From positions 2,170,001 to 2,234,000 of the forward strand of contig NC_021915.1 of NCBI RefSeq assembly GCF_000442645.1: 64,000 bases of DNA. Direction: 5' to 3'. The notes under the pieces were generated by a model. It saw nothing but the letters and a program-made list of their open reading frames with translations. It did not search any database and was not told where the DNA came from. Made by a program: the position numbers and the translations under genes. How positions within the stretch are numbered: position 1 is the stretch's first letter; each line of letters starts with the position of its first letter. Of this stretch, positions 1-8,002 are shown piece by piece. The DNA comes from Corynebacterium maris DSM 45190. GTDB taxonomy: Bacteria; Actinomycetota; Actinomycetes; Mycobacteriales; Mycobacteriaceae.

Positions 1-929
1 GACAGTGCGAAACCCCACGCGGCGGCCAGGTCCGGGTCGACGGCCAGCAGCACGATCACCGCGACGCACAGGGCGTGGACCGGTTCCATCTGCGCGGATC
101 CCAGCACGGCGGCCAACCCCACCAGGCCGGTGACCGCGGCGCGCAACACGCTCGGTTCCAGGCCGACGAGCCCGACGAACCCCACCAGGGCCAGCGCCGC
201 GACCGCCGTCTGGCCGCGCGGGCCGACGCCGATGGCCCGGCAGGCCATGATAGCCACGGTGGTGACGATGGTGACGTTGGATCCGGACACCGCGCTCAGG
301 TGACTGAGGCCGGTGTCGATGTAGAGCTGCTGCGCGGCGTCGCTTTGCAGGGAGACGTCGCCGAGCACCATCCCGGGGATCAGGCCGCGGTGCTCCCCGG
401 ACAGCCGTGCGTCGACGGCGGCGGCGAAGGTGTCCTTGACGTGTGCCGCGATCGCCGCCCATCCGGTGGGCGGACCCGCCGAGAGGATCTCCGCGTCAGC
501 GACCACCGGGGACAGCCCGGGTGAGCCCGCTTCCGAGTAGGTGGCCTCTAAGGCGACGGTGGCGCCGGCGGGCAGCCCCTGCCCGGACTCGTCCGTGAAC
601 GCGGTCAGCTGGGCCGGGTAACCGGGGACGCTCAAACGCAGTATCCCGCCGCCGGCGGACGTCGTGCCCGCAGCCGTGTTCAGCGTGCCGGTGATCTGCC
701 CGCCCAGGTCGGTCTCCGCGGCCTGCCGGGCACGCAGCCAGGTCATCAGCGTGACGGCCCCGCCCAACACCGCGGTCAGCGTCGTCTGGCCCGGCTGCCG
801 CGCCGCGGCCAACGCGCCGGCGGCGAGCAGCACCGCCGCCAACGACGGCCAAGGTTGCCCGGTGAGCAGGACCAGCAGCGCGGCGGCCCAGACCGTCAGC
901 GCCGCCGGGACCAGTCGTAGCTCCGCCAT
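1..929 (-). CDS. comEC: ComEC/Rec2-family DNA uptake channel (partial, C-terminus outside window)
   Basis: This encodes the N-terminal 309 residues of the membrane channel that moves single-stranded DNA into the cytoplasm during natural transformation. The first ~45 residues are hydrophobic (membrane segments). A soluble OB-like region follows, then the family signature GLIPGMVLGD (182-191) and LSHLSAVSGSNV (208-219), which opens the competence domain. The ATG at 929 lies 3 bp after the comEA stop, so the two are co-transcribed. The gene runs off the start of the window and the channel core is not visible. Transformation of corynebacteria by this route is an inference from the family. The identification itself is firm. 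Confidence 0.9.
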   Translation of the reverse strand, partial: MAELRLVPAALTVWAAALLVLLTGQPWPSLAAVLLAAGALAAARQPGQTTLTAVLGGAVTLMTWLRARQAAETDLGGQITGTLNTAAGTTSAGGGILRLSVPGYPAQLTAFTDESGQGLPAGATVALEATYSEAGSPGLSPVVADAEILSAGPPTGWAAIAAHVKDTFAAAVDARLSGEHRGLIPGMVLGDVSLQSDAAQQLYIDTGLSHLSAVSGSNVTIVTTVAIMACRAIGVGPRGQTAVAALALVGFVGLVGLEPSVLRAAVTGLVGLAAVLGSAQMEPVHALCVAVIVLLAVDPDLAAAWGFAL

Positions 930-932
930 CGC

Positions 933-1601
933 CTATAAGCCGACGTGATCTTTGAGCTGCTCGAATTTCGCCGGTCCGATGCCTTTGACCTCCTGCAGCT
1001 GCTCAATCGCGGTGAACCCGCCGGCACTGGTGCGGTGGTCGATGATCGCCTGGGCGGTCGCCTCCCCCACCCCGTTCAAGGTGGTCAGCTCCGTCACGTC
1101 GGCGGAGTTCAACGACACCAGCCCGCTGCCTGCGGGCGGTTGTGCCTCCGGCGCCCCGTCGTGGGCGGGCGCCTCCGGTCGGGCGGGGACGTGGATCTGC
1201 TGGCCGTCGACGAGCAGCTGCGCCTGATTCAGCGCGGTGACGTCGGCGTCGAGAAGCGGCAACGCGGACAGCAGGGCGTCGGCCACCCGGGAGCCCGCCG
1301 GCACCGTGATCAACCCCGGCTTCTCCACCGCCCCCACCACGGAGACCACGATCTCGTCGGTCTCTTCGCCCGGCGTCGCCTCCTGCCCCACCTCCGGCAA
1401 CGCGGCCAGGGACGGCTCCACGGGGTCGGGGCGCTGGAGGAACCACACCGCCCACACGGCGACGGCCACGACCACCACGGCGGCGGCGATGACCGCCTGT
1501 TTCGGCGTGACCGCCAGGCGGGGAGTCGGATAAGAGACGTCGAGGAGGTCTTCCTCCCCGGTCGGACGGGTCAGTTCGGTGAGTCTGTCAATGACGGCCA
1601 T
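933..1601 (-). CDS. comEA: ComEA-like helix-hairpin-helix DNA-binding protein
   Basis: This 222-residue membrane-anchored DNA receptor would feed DNA to the adjacent ComEC. There is one membrane segment (about 36-55), an acidic linker, an SLBB-like domain (about 83-140) and a C-terminal helix-hairpin-helix pair. The first hairpin has the LNSADVTELTTLNGVGEATA type signature (164-183) and the second has GIGPAK (207-212). Cytoplasmic N-terminus and extracytoplasmic DNA-binding domains are expected from the family. It is the first gene of a comEA-comEC pair with a 3-bp gap. Length and domain order are normal for actinobacterial ComEA. Confidence 0.9.
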   Translation of the reverse strand: MAVIDRLTELTRPTGEEDLLDVSYPTPRLAVTPKQAVIAAAVVVVAVAVWAVWFLQRPDPVEPSLAALPEVGQEATPGEETDEIVVSVVGAVEKPGLITVPAGSRVADALLSALPLLDADVTALNQAQLLVDGQQIHVPARPEAPAHDGAPEAQPPAGSGLVSLNSADVTELTTLNGVGEATAQAIIDHRTSAGGFTAIEQLQEVKGIGPAKFEQLKDHVGL

Positions 1602-1724
1602 GCCCCTGAGACTAAAACGGCGGCCGGCCTGCTCCGCCGGGTCCGGCCACCGACCGGGGATAACCCCGGTGACACGTCACTGATCCTGTGGAATGTTCTT
1701 CCTCCCCGGCCGGGAAGAAGATCG

Positions 1725-2012
1725 TTAATTCAACTGCGCCTGTTCACCGGTGGCGCGTTCGAGGTCGTAGCGCTCAGCGGCGCTGGTTCCCGGCGGAGCG
1801 ACGCCCGCACCCAGGTTGGACGGCGTCTTGATCTTGCCGAAAGCCGCGGCGAGCACGAGGTCCACGATCAACCCGACGCCCACAACCAGCAGGACGACGG
1901 CCACCACCATGCCCCACGTGGTCTCCGGGGACTCACCGATCAACAACGCCCCCACGGCAATGAGCACCGCCCCGAGGACGCTCTCCCCGACCAACCGCAC
2001 CCAGATATTCAC
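1725..2012 (-). CDS. Small two-helix membrane protein of unknown function
   Basis: This is a 95-residue protein with two clear hydrophobic segments (about 8-25 and 33-58) and a polar C-terminal tail of about 37 residues. I do not recognise a named family. It is minus-strand like the comEA and degV genes around it, but it is separated by about 123 bp from comEA and 114 bp from degV, so operon membership is uncertain. Codon use matches the neighbours, and no other reading frame competes convincingly here, so I treat it as a real gene. Confidence 0.6.
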   Translation of the reverse strand: MNIWVRLVGESVLGAVLIAVGALLIGESPETTWGMVVAVVLLVVGVGLIVDLVLAAAFGKIKTPSNLGAGVAPPGTSAAERYDLERATGEQAQLN

Positions 2013-2126
2013 TGCTGACGTGTCCTTTCCGCTAGGAATAGTATGCCCTCCACCCTAGAGCCGGGGCGCCGAACGGAAGAATTGGAAGGAAGAAACGTGA
2101 CCTCCCTCTCACCGGGCGGGGTGGCC

Positions 2127-2936
2127 TCAGTCGTCGTCGCCGGTGTCCGGGGCGGTGGAAAACACTGCGGACACGCCGATCGCGCCCGCCCCGGTGTGCA
2201 CCGTGAGCACCGGGCTCAACGGCGCCAACATGAAGCTGGAACCCTCCGGCAGGACTTCCTCCAGCAGATCGCGCAACTGTAGCGCGGCCGGCTCCGTGTC
2301 GACGTGCTGGACCGCGACGAACACCGGGTCCCCCGCCGCCCGCTCGACGACCAGTTCCGCCACCTTGCTGAAGGCCTTCGCCTGGGTGCGCGTCTTGCCC
2401 GCCAGCTCCAGCTTGCCGTCGTGGATCTCCATGATCGGCTTGATCGCCAACACGGCGGCGGACATGATCGCCGTGCCCGTCGACAGCCGGCCCGATCTAC
2501 GCAGATCGTCGATCTTCTGCAGATACACCCACGTCGACGACCGTCGCAGCGTGTCGCTGGCCAACCTCTCGCACGCATCCAGGTCGGCGCCTTCCTGGGC
2601 GAGTTTGGCGGCGGCCATCGCCGCGGCGCCCACGGCCATGCCCACGCTGGCGGTGTCGATGACCCGGACCGCCCCGTCAAACACCGCAGACGCGGCGACC
2701 GCCGCCGAATACGTCGACGACAGCTCCTTGGCCACGTGCAGGGCGACCACGCCGTCGTCGCCGCCGCGCTCCAGCTGGCGGGCGTACGCCGCCGCCAACT
2801 CCAACGAGGACAACCCCGACGTCGTCGTCTCCGTCTCCTTGTCCATCACATGGAGGTCAACGACGGTGATGCCGAGTTCCTTGACGACGTCCTCGGGCAC
2901 GCCGGCCGAGGAATCCACGACAATGCGCACAGCCAC
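2127..2936 (-). CDS. degV: DegV family fatty-acid-binding protein
   Basis: The 269-residue protein begins VAVRIVVDSSAGVP, the standard DegV N-terminus with the lipid-contacting serine loop, and continues through a full DegV fold. Family members bind fatty acids; Gram-positive homologues hand fatty acids to kinases, but the role in corynebacteria is unknown. The chosen start is GTG at 2936, 5 bp after the gpgP stop; a second GTG at 2930 is possible. The frame stays open upstream into gpgP, but that is a shadow. The gpgP-degV neighbourhood resembles that in mycobacteria, where rsfS, gpgP and degV are also close together. Confidence 0.85.
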   Translation of the reverse strand: MAVRIVVDSSAGVPEDVVKELGITVVDLHVMDKETETTTSGLSSLELAAAYARQLERGGDDGVVALHVAKELSSTYSAAVAASAVFDGAVRVIDTASVGMAVGAAAMAAAKLAQEGADLDACERLASDTLRRSSTWVYLQKIDDLRRSGRLSTGTAIMSAAVLAIKPIMEIHDGKLELAGKTRTQAKAFSKVAELVVERAAGDPVFVAVQHVDTEPAALQLRDLLEEVLPEGSSFMLAPLSPVLTVHTGAGAIGVSAVFSTAPDTGDDD

Positions 2937-2941
2937 GGCGA

Positions 2942-3577
2942 CTAGACCTTCCCGCCCAGGTTCCAGGCCTGCAGATGCCACTGGCCTTCCGGCTCGTCCT
3001 CCGCCTTCGCGCGATCCGTCAGCACTGCGGCGGCGGTGTTGTGCAGGCTGGTCAACAGCGGGTACTGAGACACGTCCAGCCCCAGCAGATGCGAGGTCAA
3101 CGCCGAAATGGTTCCGCTGTGGGCGACCAGCAGCACCGAGGAGCCGGGCCACGCGCCGAAGTCCTCGATCAGCCCGTCGACGACGGGCCGGGCGCGGCGG
3201 GCCACGTCGAGGCGCGACTCGCCGCCGGGCGGGGCCCAGGTGGCGTCGTTGCGCCACCGCAGCCGGGCGTCGGGGTCCTCCGCGTCCACTTCAGCGTGCG
3301 TGCAGCCTTGCCACTGCCCCAGATCGGTTTCCCGGAGCCGGGCGTCCGTTTCCACGGCCACGTCGATCCGGTCGCCGATGATGGTGGCGGTGTCGAAGGC
3401 GCGCTCCAGGTCGGAGGCGATGACCCGGGAAATGCCGGCCGCGGCGAACCGCTCCGCCGCCAGCGCCGCCTGCTCACGGCCGACGTCGTCCAGTTGGGTG
3501 TCCAACTGTCCCTGCATCCGACGGGTGGCGTTGTAATACGTCTGCCCGTGGCGCAACAAAATCAGGCGGCGGTACAT
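2942..3577 (-). CDS. gpgP: Histidine phosphatase, probable glucosyl-3-phosphoglycerate phosphatase
   Basis: This 211-residue phosphoglycerate-mutase-fold enzyme has the LRHGQT box at 8-13 (catalytic His10), a second-shell RET (82-84) and the second histidine in VAHSG (His153). The block RMQGQLDTQLDDVG is very close to mycobacterial GpgP, which dephosphorylates glucosyl-3-phosphoglycerate in methylglucose lipopolysaccharide or glucosylglycerate synthesis. The gene position next to rsfS and degV agrees with that assignment. Corynebacteria may use the enzyme on another sugar phosphate, so substrate is inference while the fold is certain. It lies 15 bp after rsfS in the same operon. Confidence 0.78.
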   Translation of the reverse strand: MYRRLILLRHGQTYYNATRRMQGQLDTQLDDVGREQAALAAERFAAAGISRVIASDLERAFDTATIIGDRIDVAVETDARLRETDLGQWQGCTHAEVDAEDPDARLRWRNDATWAPPGGESRLDVARRARPVVDGLIEDFGAWPGSSVLLVAHSGTISALTSHLLGLDVSQYPLLTSLHNTAAAVLTDRAKAEDEPEGQWHLQAWNLGGKV

Positions 3578-3592
3578 GAAGTCGCTGGTGTC

Positions 3593-4093
3593 CTACTGCT
3601 CGTCGTCGTAGTAGTAATAGTCGTCGTCGGAGTCTCCCTCGGCGGGGCCTTCGCCGGCCAGCGGAATCTCGTCGATGGATTCGACGGAGCGCACGTCCAC
3701 GTCGTCGGCGTAGGCGCCCGGACGCTCCGGCGGCTCCACGCCGTCGACCTCGATGAGCGGGGAGTCGCGGTACAGGCGGTCCAGGCCGTAGAACTCGCGC
3801 TCGGCGGTGCGCTGGACGTGGACCACGAATTGGCCGTAGTCCAGCAGCACCCACCGGTTTTCGCGGTGGCCCTCACGGCGCAGCGGCTCGACTCCGGCCT
3901 CGGTGAGCTTGTCCTCGACCTCTTCGACGATCGCGCGCACCTGGCGTTCGTTGTCGCCGGTGATCACGACGAAGACGTCGGAAATCGCCATGACGTCGGA
4001 GACGTCGTACACGGCGATGTTGGAGCCCTTCCGCTCATCGGCGGCGAGGGCGGCGATGGTCGCCAAACGGCGGGATTCGTCAGTGGCAGTCAA
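3593..4093 (-). CDS. rsfS: Ribosome silencing factor RsfS
   Basis: RsfS binds ribosomal protein uL14 and blocks subunit joining when translation must be reduced. The conserved core (about 4-112) carries the family features WVLLDYG (81-87) and VVHV with His92. An extra C-terminal tail of about 55 residues is acidic and ends in four consecutive tyrosines flanked by aspartates (157-166), which is not part of the usual family core. The gene follows nadD and precedes gpgP, the common actinobacterial nadD-rsfS-gpgP order. The start at 4093 gives a normal N-terminus. Confidence 0.9.
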   Translation of the reverse strand: MTATDESRRLATIAALAADERKGSNIAVYDVSDVMAISDVFVVITGDNERQVRAIVEEVEDKLTEAGVEPLRREGHRENRWVLLDYGQFVVHVQRTAEREFYGLDRLYRDSPLIEVDGVEPPERPGAYADDVDVRSVESIDEIPLAGEGPAEGDSDDDYYYYDDEQ

Positions 4094-4165
4094 TGAATAA
4101 ACATTCCTACTTAAGAGTGGTTTTGATAGTCACCCGCTAGTCTTCCACGAACGCGGGCCCGAGCG

Positions 4166-4765
4166 CTATTCACCGTAGACCTCGTTCTTGGCAATGTACT
4201 GCACCACCCCGTCCGGAACCAGATACCACACCGGCCGGCCGGCGGCGGAGCGCTCCCGGATATCGGTGGAAGAAATCGCCATGGCCGGCACATCGATGAG
4301 CTCCACCCGGTCATCGTGCCCTTCCGGCAGCATCTCCTCGCTCAACTCGTACCCCGGGCGGGTGACCCCCACGAAATGCGCCAAGTCGAACATTTTTTCC
4401 CAGTCGTGCCAGCTCATGATCGAGGCCATCGCGTCGGCGCCGGTGATGAAATACAGCTCCGCCCCCTGAAACTGCTCCCCCAGATCCTTGAGGGTGTCGA
4501 TAGTGTAGGTCGGCCCCGACCGGTCAATGTCGACCCGGCTGACCGTGAACCGCGGGTTGGCGGCGGTGGCGATGACCGTCATCAGGTAGCGGTCCTCGGC
4601 GGGGCTGACTCGGCGATCGGCCTTCTGCCACGGCTCCCCCGTGGGCACGAACACGACCCGGTCCAGGTCGAAGCGGTCGGCGACTTCGCTGGCCGCGACG
4701 AGGTGTCCGTTGTGGATCGGGTCAAACGTGCCGCCCATGATGCCGATGCGCGCAGGGGTAGTCAT
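4166..4765 (-). CDS. nadD: Nicotinate-nucleotide adenylyltransferase
   Basis: NadD joins ATP and nicotinate mononucleotide to make deamido-NAD in NAD synthesis. The 199-residue protein has the nucleotidyltransferase signature GGTFDPIHNGHL (11-22) and the C-terminal ISSTDIRER motif (164-172). The ATG at 4765 gives the standard MTTPARIGIMGGTFDP start; an upstream in-frame start would add 13 non-conserved residues overlapping the neighbouring gene. It precedes rsfS by 72 bp. Length and motifs are typical. Confidence 0.95.
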   Translation of the reverse strand: MTTPARIGIMGGTFDPIHNGHLVAASEVADRFDLDRVVFVPTGEPWQKADRRVSPAEDRYLMTVIATAANPRFTVSRVDIDRSGPTYTIDTLKDLGEQFQGAELYFITGADAMASIMSWHDWEKMFDLAHFVGVTRPGYELSEEMLPEGHDDRVELIDVPAMAISSTDIRERSAAGRPVWYLVPDGVVQYIAKNEVYGE

Positions 4766-4776
4766 GGTCACGAAGT

Positions 4777-5718
4777 CTAGCGCCCCTGGGCGGCGAGGAT
4801 CCACGAAGCGAAGCTTTCGGCGGCGCGCTCGTCATATTCCCGCGGGGCCTTGCCGGTGAAGTAGTGGGTGTGCGCGCCCAAGTCCTCTAACTCGCCGGAC
4901 AAGTACGTCTCTTTTGCCGCGTCCACGGCGCCGGTCACGGAAAGATTGCAGACGACGTCGGCGGGCAGGCAGTAGTTGACCCGGGGCGCCTCCGCTACGG
5001 CGTCCTCCCACTCCGCGGGCACGCGTTGCAGCAGGCCCCCGCCAGGAGCCGCTCCCCCGACCAGGGAAGGATCATTCGCCTTGAGCAACGGGTTACCCAG
5101 ATAGACCACCCCGGCCAGGCGGTCATCCTCCGCCAGCTTGCGCTCCTGCGCCGTCATCACGACCGCGCCCTGCGAGTACCCGGCCAGGACGTAGTCTGGC
5201 TCGCAGCCGGTGGCGGCCTCCCATCCGGCCAGGTAGCTCATCGTATTGGTGACGCCGGAGTTCACGCTGCGGGCCAATTCGCCCAAGGAGATGCGGGCGA
5301 TCTCCGGTACGGAGATCTGGTCCAACAGCTCGGAGACACGCTGAACGAGCTCCCGCGCCGCCACCTCCTCGCCCTCCTCGACGAGCACCGGCAGGGGCAG
5401 GGCGGCGGGGTACACCTCCGGATCCAGGGCGATCACCGGCACGTCCTCCAGCAGCGACTCACCGGTTTGTTCCACGTGGTGGGCTTCGGCGAAACGCAGG
5501 AACATCCCGATCTGGTAGCCCTCATAGCCGTTGGACTCCCACGCGGAATCCGGCGCATAACGGGTCGGTCCCAGATCGACGTTTTCCTCGCTGCCTCGGG
5601 CGGCGACCACCGCCACCTCCGGGCATACGCCCTGCTCCTGCTCTGCAGAGGCAGGGGCGGGGGCGACCACGCCTAACGTCATCACCGCGGCGGCCAGACT
5701 AGAGAGAATTTTGCGCAT
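4777..5718 (-). CDS. Secreted cutinase-family serine esterase
   Basis: The 313-residue protein begins with a signal peptide (about 1-25, likely cut after Ala-Ser-Ala). The mature part has the alpha/beta-hydrolase nucleophile motif GYSQG (180-184, Ser182). A plausible acid and base are Asp254 and a histidine at 283 or 285. Paired cysteines near 250 and 257 fit the cutinase disulfide pattern. Cutinase-like proteins of Corynebacteriales hydrolyse esters in or near the mycolic cell envelope; the substrate here is not shown. Start ATG 5718 is chosen because it begins the signal peptide. It is followed 11 bp later by nadD. Confidence 0.82.
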   Translation of the reverse strand: MRKILSSLAAAVMTLGVVAPAPASAEQEQGVCPEVAVVAARGSEENVDLGPTRYAPDSAWESNGYEGYQIGMFLRFAEAHHVEQTGESLLEDVPVIALDPEVYPAALPLPVLVEEGEEVAARELVQRVSELLDQISVPEIARISLGELARSVNSGVTNTMSYLAGWEAATGCEPDYVLAGYSQGAVVMTAQERKLAEDDRLAGVVYLGNPLLKANDPSLVGGAAPGGGLLQRVPAEWEDAVAEAPRVNYCLPADVVCNLSVTGAVDAAKETYLSGELEDLGAHTHYFTGKAPREYDERAAESFASWILAAQGR

Positions 5719-5764
5719 ATCTCTCAGTGTAGTCGCCCGATTCACAGACAGAACACAGCCTACG

Positions 5765-7051
5765 CTACGGGCGGGTGTGGCCGGTGCCCTCCAGGACCCA
5801 CTTGGTGGAAGTCAGCTCCGGCAGCGCCATCGGGCCGCGGGCATGCAGCTTCTGGGTGGAGATCCCGATCTCCGCGCCCATGCCGTAGACCTCGCCGTCG
5901 GTGAAGGCGGTGGAGGCGTTGACCATCACGGCGGCCGCGTCGACCTCGTTGGCGAACTTCTGGCAGGTGTAGGCGTTCAGCGACGCCACGGCCTCGGTGT
6001 GGCCGGTGCCCCACTCGGCGATGTGCGCGATGGCGGCTTCCACGCCGTCGACGACCTTGGCGGCGATGTCGAAGGAGAGGTACTCCTCCGCCCAGTCGAC
6101 CTCCTCGGCCTGGACGACGTCCGTGGCGCCGAAGGCCTCCAGCTCGGAGACGTCGCCGTGGACGGTGACGTCGGCCTCCTGCAGGGCGGTGACGATACGC
6201 AGCTTGTCGGCGTCATCCAGCGCGGCGTCGATGAGCACGACCTCGGTGGCGTTACACACCGAGCAACGGCGGGTCTTGCCGTTGAGCAGCATCTCGATGG
6301 CGGTGTCCAGGTCCGCGTCGCGGTCGATGTAGAAGTGGCAGTTGCCGGTGCCGGTCTCGATCGCCGGGACGGTGGCGCCCATGACCACGGCGTCGATGAG
6401 GTTCTTGCCGCCGCGCGGGATGACCACGTCGACCAGACCACGGGCGGTGATCAGGTCCTGGACGGAATCATGCGTGTCGCACGGCAGCAGCTGCACGGTC
6501 TCTTCGGGCAGGCCATGCTTGACGACGGTCTGCTGCAGCACCTCCACCAGCTTGGCGTTAGAGCTGCGCGCCGACTTCGAGCCGCGCAGCAGCGCGACGT
6601 TGCCGGACTTCAAGGCCAGGCCAAAGGCGTCGACGGTGACGTTCGGGCGGGCCTCATAGACCATGCCCATGACGCCTAGCGGCACACGGACCTGCTTCAT
6701 CTGGATGCCGTTGGACATCACCCCACCCTGCAGGACCTCGCCCACCGGGTCCTTCAGGCCGGCGACCTGGCGCAGGCCTCCGGCGATGCCTTCGATGCGC
6801 TCGGCGTCCAGGCTGAGGCGGTCGATGAGGGATTCCGCCAGGCCGCGCTCACGGCCGGTGTCGATGTCCTCCTGGTTCGCCGCCAGGATGTCGTCGGTGG
6901 CGGACACCAATTCATCGGCGGCGGCCAGCAGAATGTCGTTCTTCTGCGGGGTCGGCAGCTTCGCCAGCTGCGGAGCGATCTGCTTCGCAGCGCGTGCCTT
7001 GCTCAGGACTTCTTCTCGTTCGGTTTGTCGTTCGGGAGTGAGATCAGTCAT
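5765..7051 (-). CDS. proA: Glutamate-5-semialdehyde dehydrogenase (gamma-glutamyl phosphate reductase)
   Basis: ProA reduces gamma-glutamyl phosphate with NADPH in the second step of proline synthesis. The 428-residue protein has the family motif VYEARPNVTVDA (131-142) and the catalytic-cysteine region SVCNATE (Cys266). ATG 7051 gives the correct N-terminus; the frame is open further upstream without family similarity. It lies downstream of proB with two dehydrogenase genes between, as the last gene of a proB-ddh-ddh-proA run. Length is normal. Confidence 0.95.
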   Translation of the reverse strand: MTDLTPERQTEREEVLSKARAAKQIAPQLAKLPTPQKNDILLAAADELVSATDDILAANQEDIDTGRERGLAESLIDRLSLDAERIEGIAGGLRQVAGLKDPVGEVLQGGVMSNGIQMKQVRVPLGVMGMVYEARPNVTVDAFGLALKSGNVALLRGSKSARSSNAKLVEVLQQTVVKHGLPEETVQLLPCDTHDSVQDLITARGLVDVVIPRGGKNLIDAVVMGATVPAIETGTGNCHFYIDRDADLDTAIEMLLNGKTRRCSVCNATEVVLIDAALDDADKLRIVTALQEADVTVHGDVSELEAFGATDVVQAEEVDWAEEYLSFDIAAKVVDGVEAAIAHIAEWGTGHTEAVASLNAYTCQKFANEVDAAAVMVNASTAFTDGEVYGMGAEIGISTQKLHARGPMALPELTSTKWVLEGTGHTRP

Positions 7052-7077
7052 GGCCACCAGCGTACATAGCCCGCGCC

Positions 7078-7998
7078 TCAGTAGCCGACTTTTATATCCA
7101 CTTCTGTGGACATGCGTTGACCAGCCGCAAAGAATTCGGCGTTGCGCGCCGCCAACGCCCCGATGGACGCCCGGATGTTTTGCTCGGTGTTGGCGGTGTG
7201 CGGAGTGATCACCACGTTCGGCATGGCCCACAACGGATGGTTTTCCGGCAGGGGCTCCGGGTCCGTGACGTCGAGCCCGGCGCCGGCGATGGTGCCGTCG
7301 CGCAGCGCGGCGACCAGGTCATCGGTGACGATCAGGGGGCCGCGGCCGGCGTTGACCACCACCGCGTGCGGCTTCATCTTGGCCAACACCTCGGCGTCGA
7401 TGAGCCCGCGGGTGTCTGGCGTCAGGGGCAGGAGCACAACGAACACGTCTGCCTCACCCCACACGTGCCCGGCGGCGGCCAGCGCGACCGTTTCCGTGGC
7501 CCCTGGTACGGGCCGGCCGGTGCGGTTGACCGCCACGGTCCGGCAGCGGAAGGGCGCGAGCAGCTCAATCATGCGCTGCCCGATGCCGCCGGCGCCCACC
7601 ACGGCGACCGTGGTGTCCGGCGTCAGGTAGCGGGTCTTCGCCGCGATCTCGTCGCTGACCGCGAAGGAGCCGGCCATGCCCGCCGCCTTGTGCTGGTGCG
7701 TCACCGCCAGCAGCAGGCCCAGGCAGGATTCGGCGACGGTGTCCGCGTACAGCCCCGCCGCGTTCGCCCAACGGACGCCGGATTTTTCCAGCACCCCCGC
7801 GGCGTGCAGCGGATCAATGCCGGCGGACTGGGTCTGTACGAATCCCACTGACTCCGGCAGCGGCAGCGGCAGCTCGTCCGGGCCGCCGTCGAAGACGAGG
7901 AAATCCGACTGCGACAGGTCTTCGACGAAGGTGTGCCCGGCGGCGGTGAGGTCCTCGACCACGACGTCGTGGCGGACCGGGGCCATGGTGAAACGCAC
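7078..7998 (-). CDS. D-2-hydroxyacid dehydrogenase, copy 2 of a tandem pair
   Basis: This 306-residue NAD(P)-dependent dehydrogenase has the Rossmann loop GAGGIG (135-140) and the catalytic set Arg219 (NAGRGPLI), Glu248 (TDPEPLP) and His267 (TPHTAN). It is clearly paralogous to the gene just upstream, which it follows by 4 bp. The start is taken as GTG 7998, which matches the paralogue N-terminus; ATG 7986 is an alternative. A single gene of this family (called unkdh in C. glutamicum) is known between proB and proA. The substrate is unknown; an indirect link to proline synthesis is only suggested by position. Confidence 0.85.
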   Translation of the reverse strand: MRFTMAPVRHDVVVEDLTAAGHTFVEDLSQSDFLVFDGGPDELPLPLPESVGFVQTQSAGIDPLHAAGVLEKSGVRWANAAGLYADTVAESCLGLLLAVTHQHKAAGMAGSFAVSDEIAAKTRYLTPDTTVAVVGAGGIGQRMIELLAPFRCRTVAVNRTGRPVPGATETVALAAAGHVWGEADVFVVLLPLTPDTRGLIDAEVLAKMKPHAVVVNAGRGPLIVTDDLVAALRDGTIAGAGLDVTDPEPLPENHPLWAMPNVVITPHTANTEQNIRASIGALAARNAEFFAAGQRMSTEVDIKVGY

Positions 7999-8002
7999 GG
8001 AG

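Noticed and set aside
3601..3640. Trinucleotide repeat-like gtcgtcgtagtagtaatagtcgtcgtc as a DNA repeat
   Set aside because: It encodes the Asp/Tyr tail of RsfS, so protein composition explains it.
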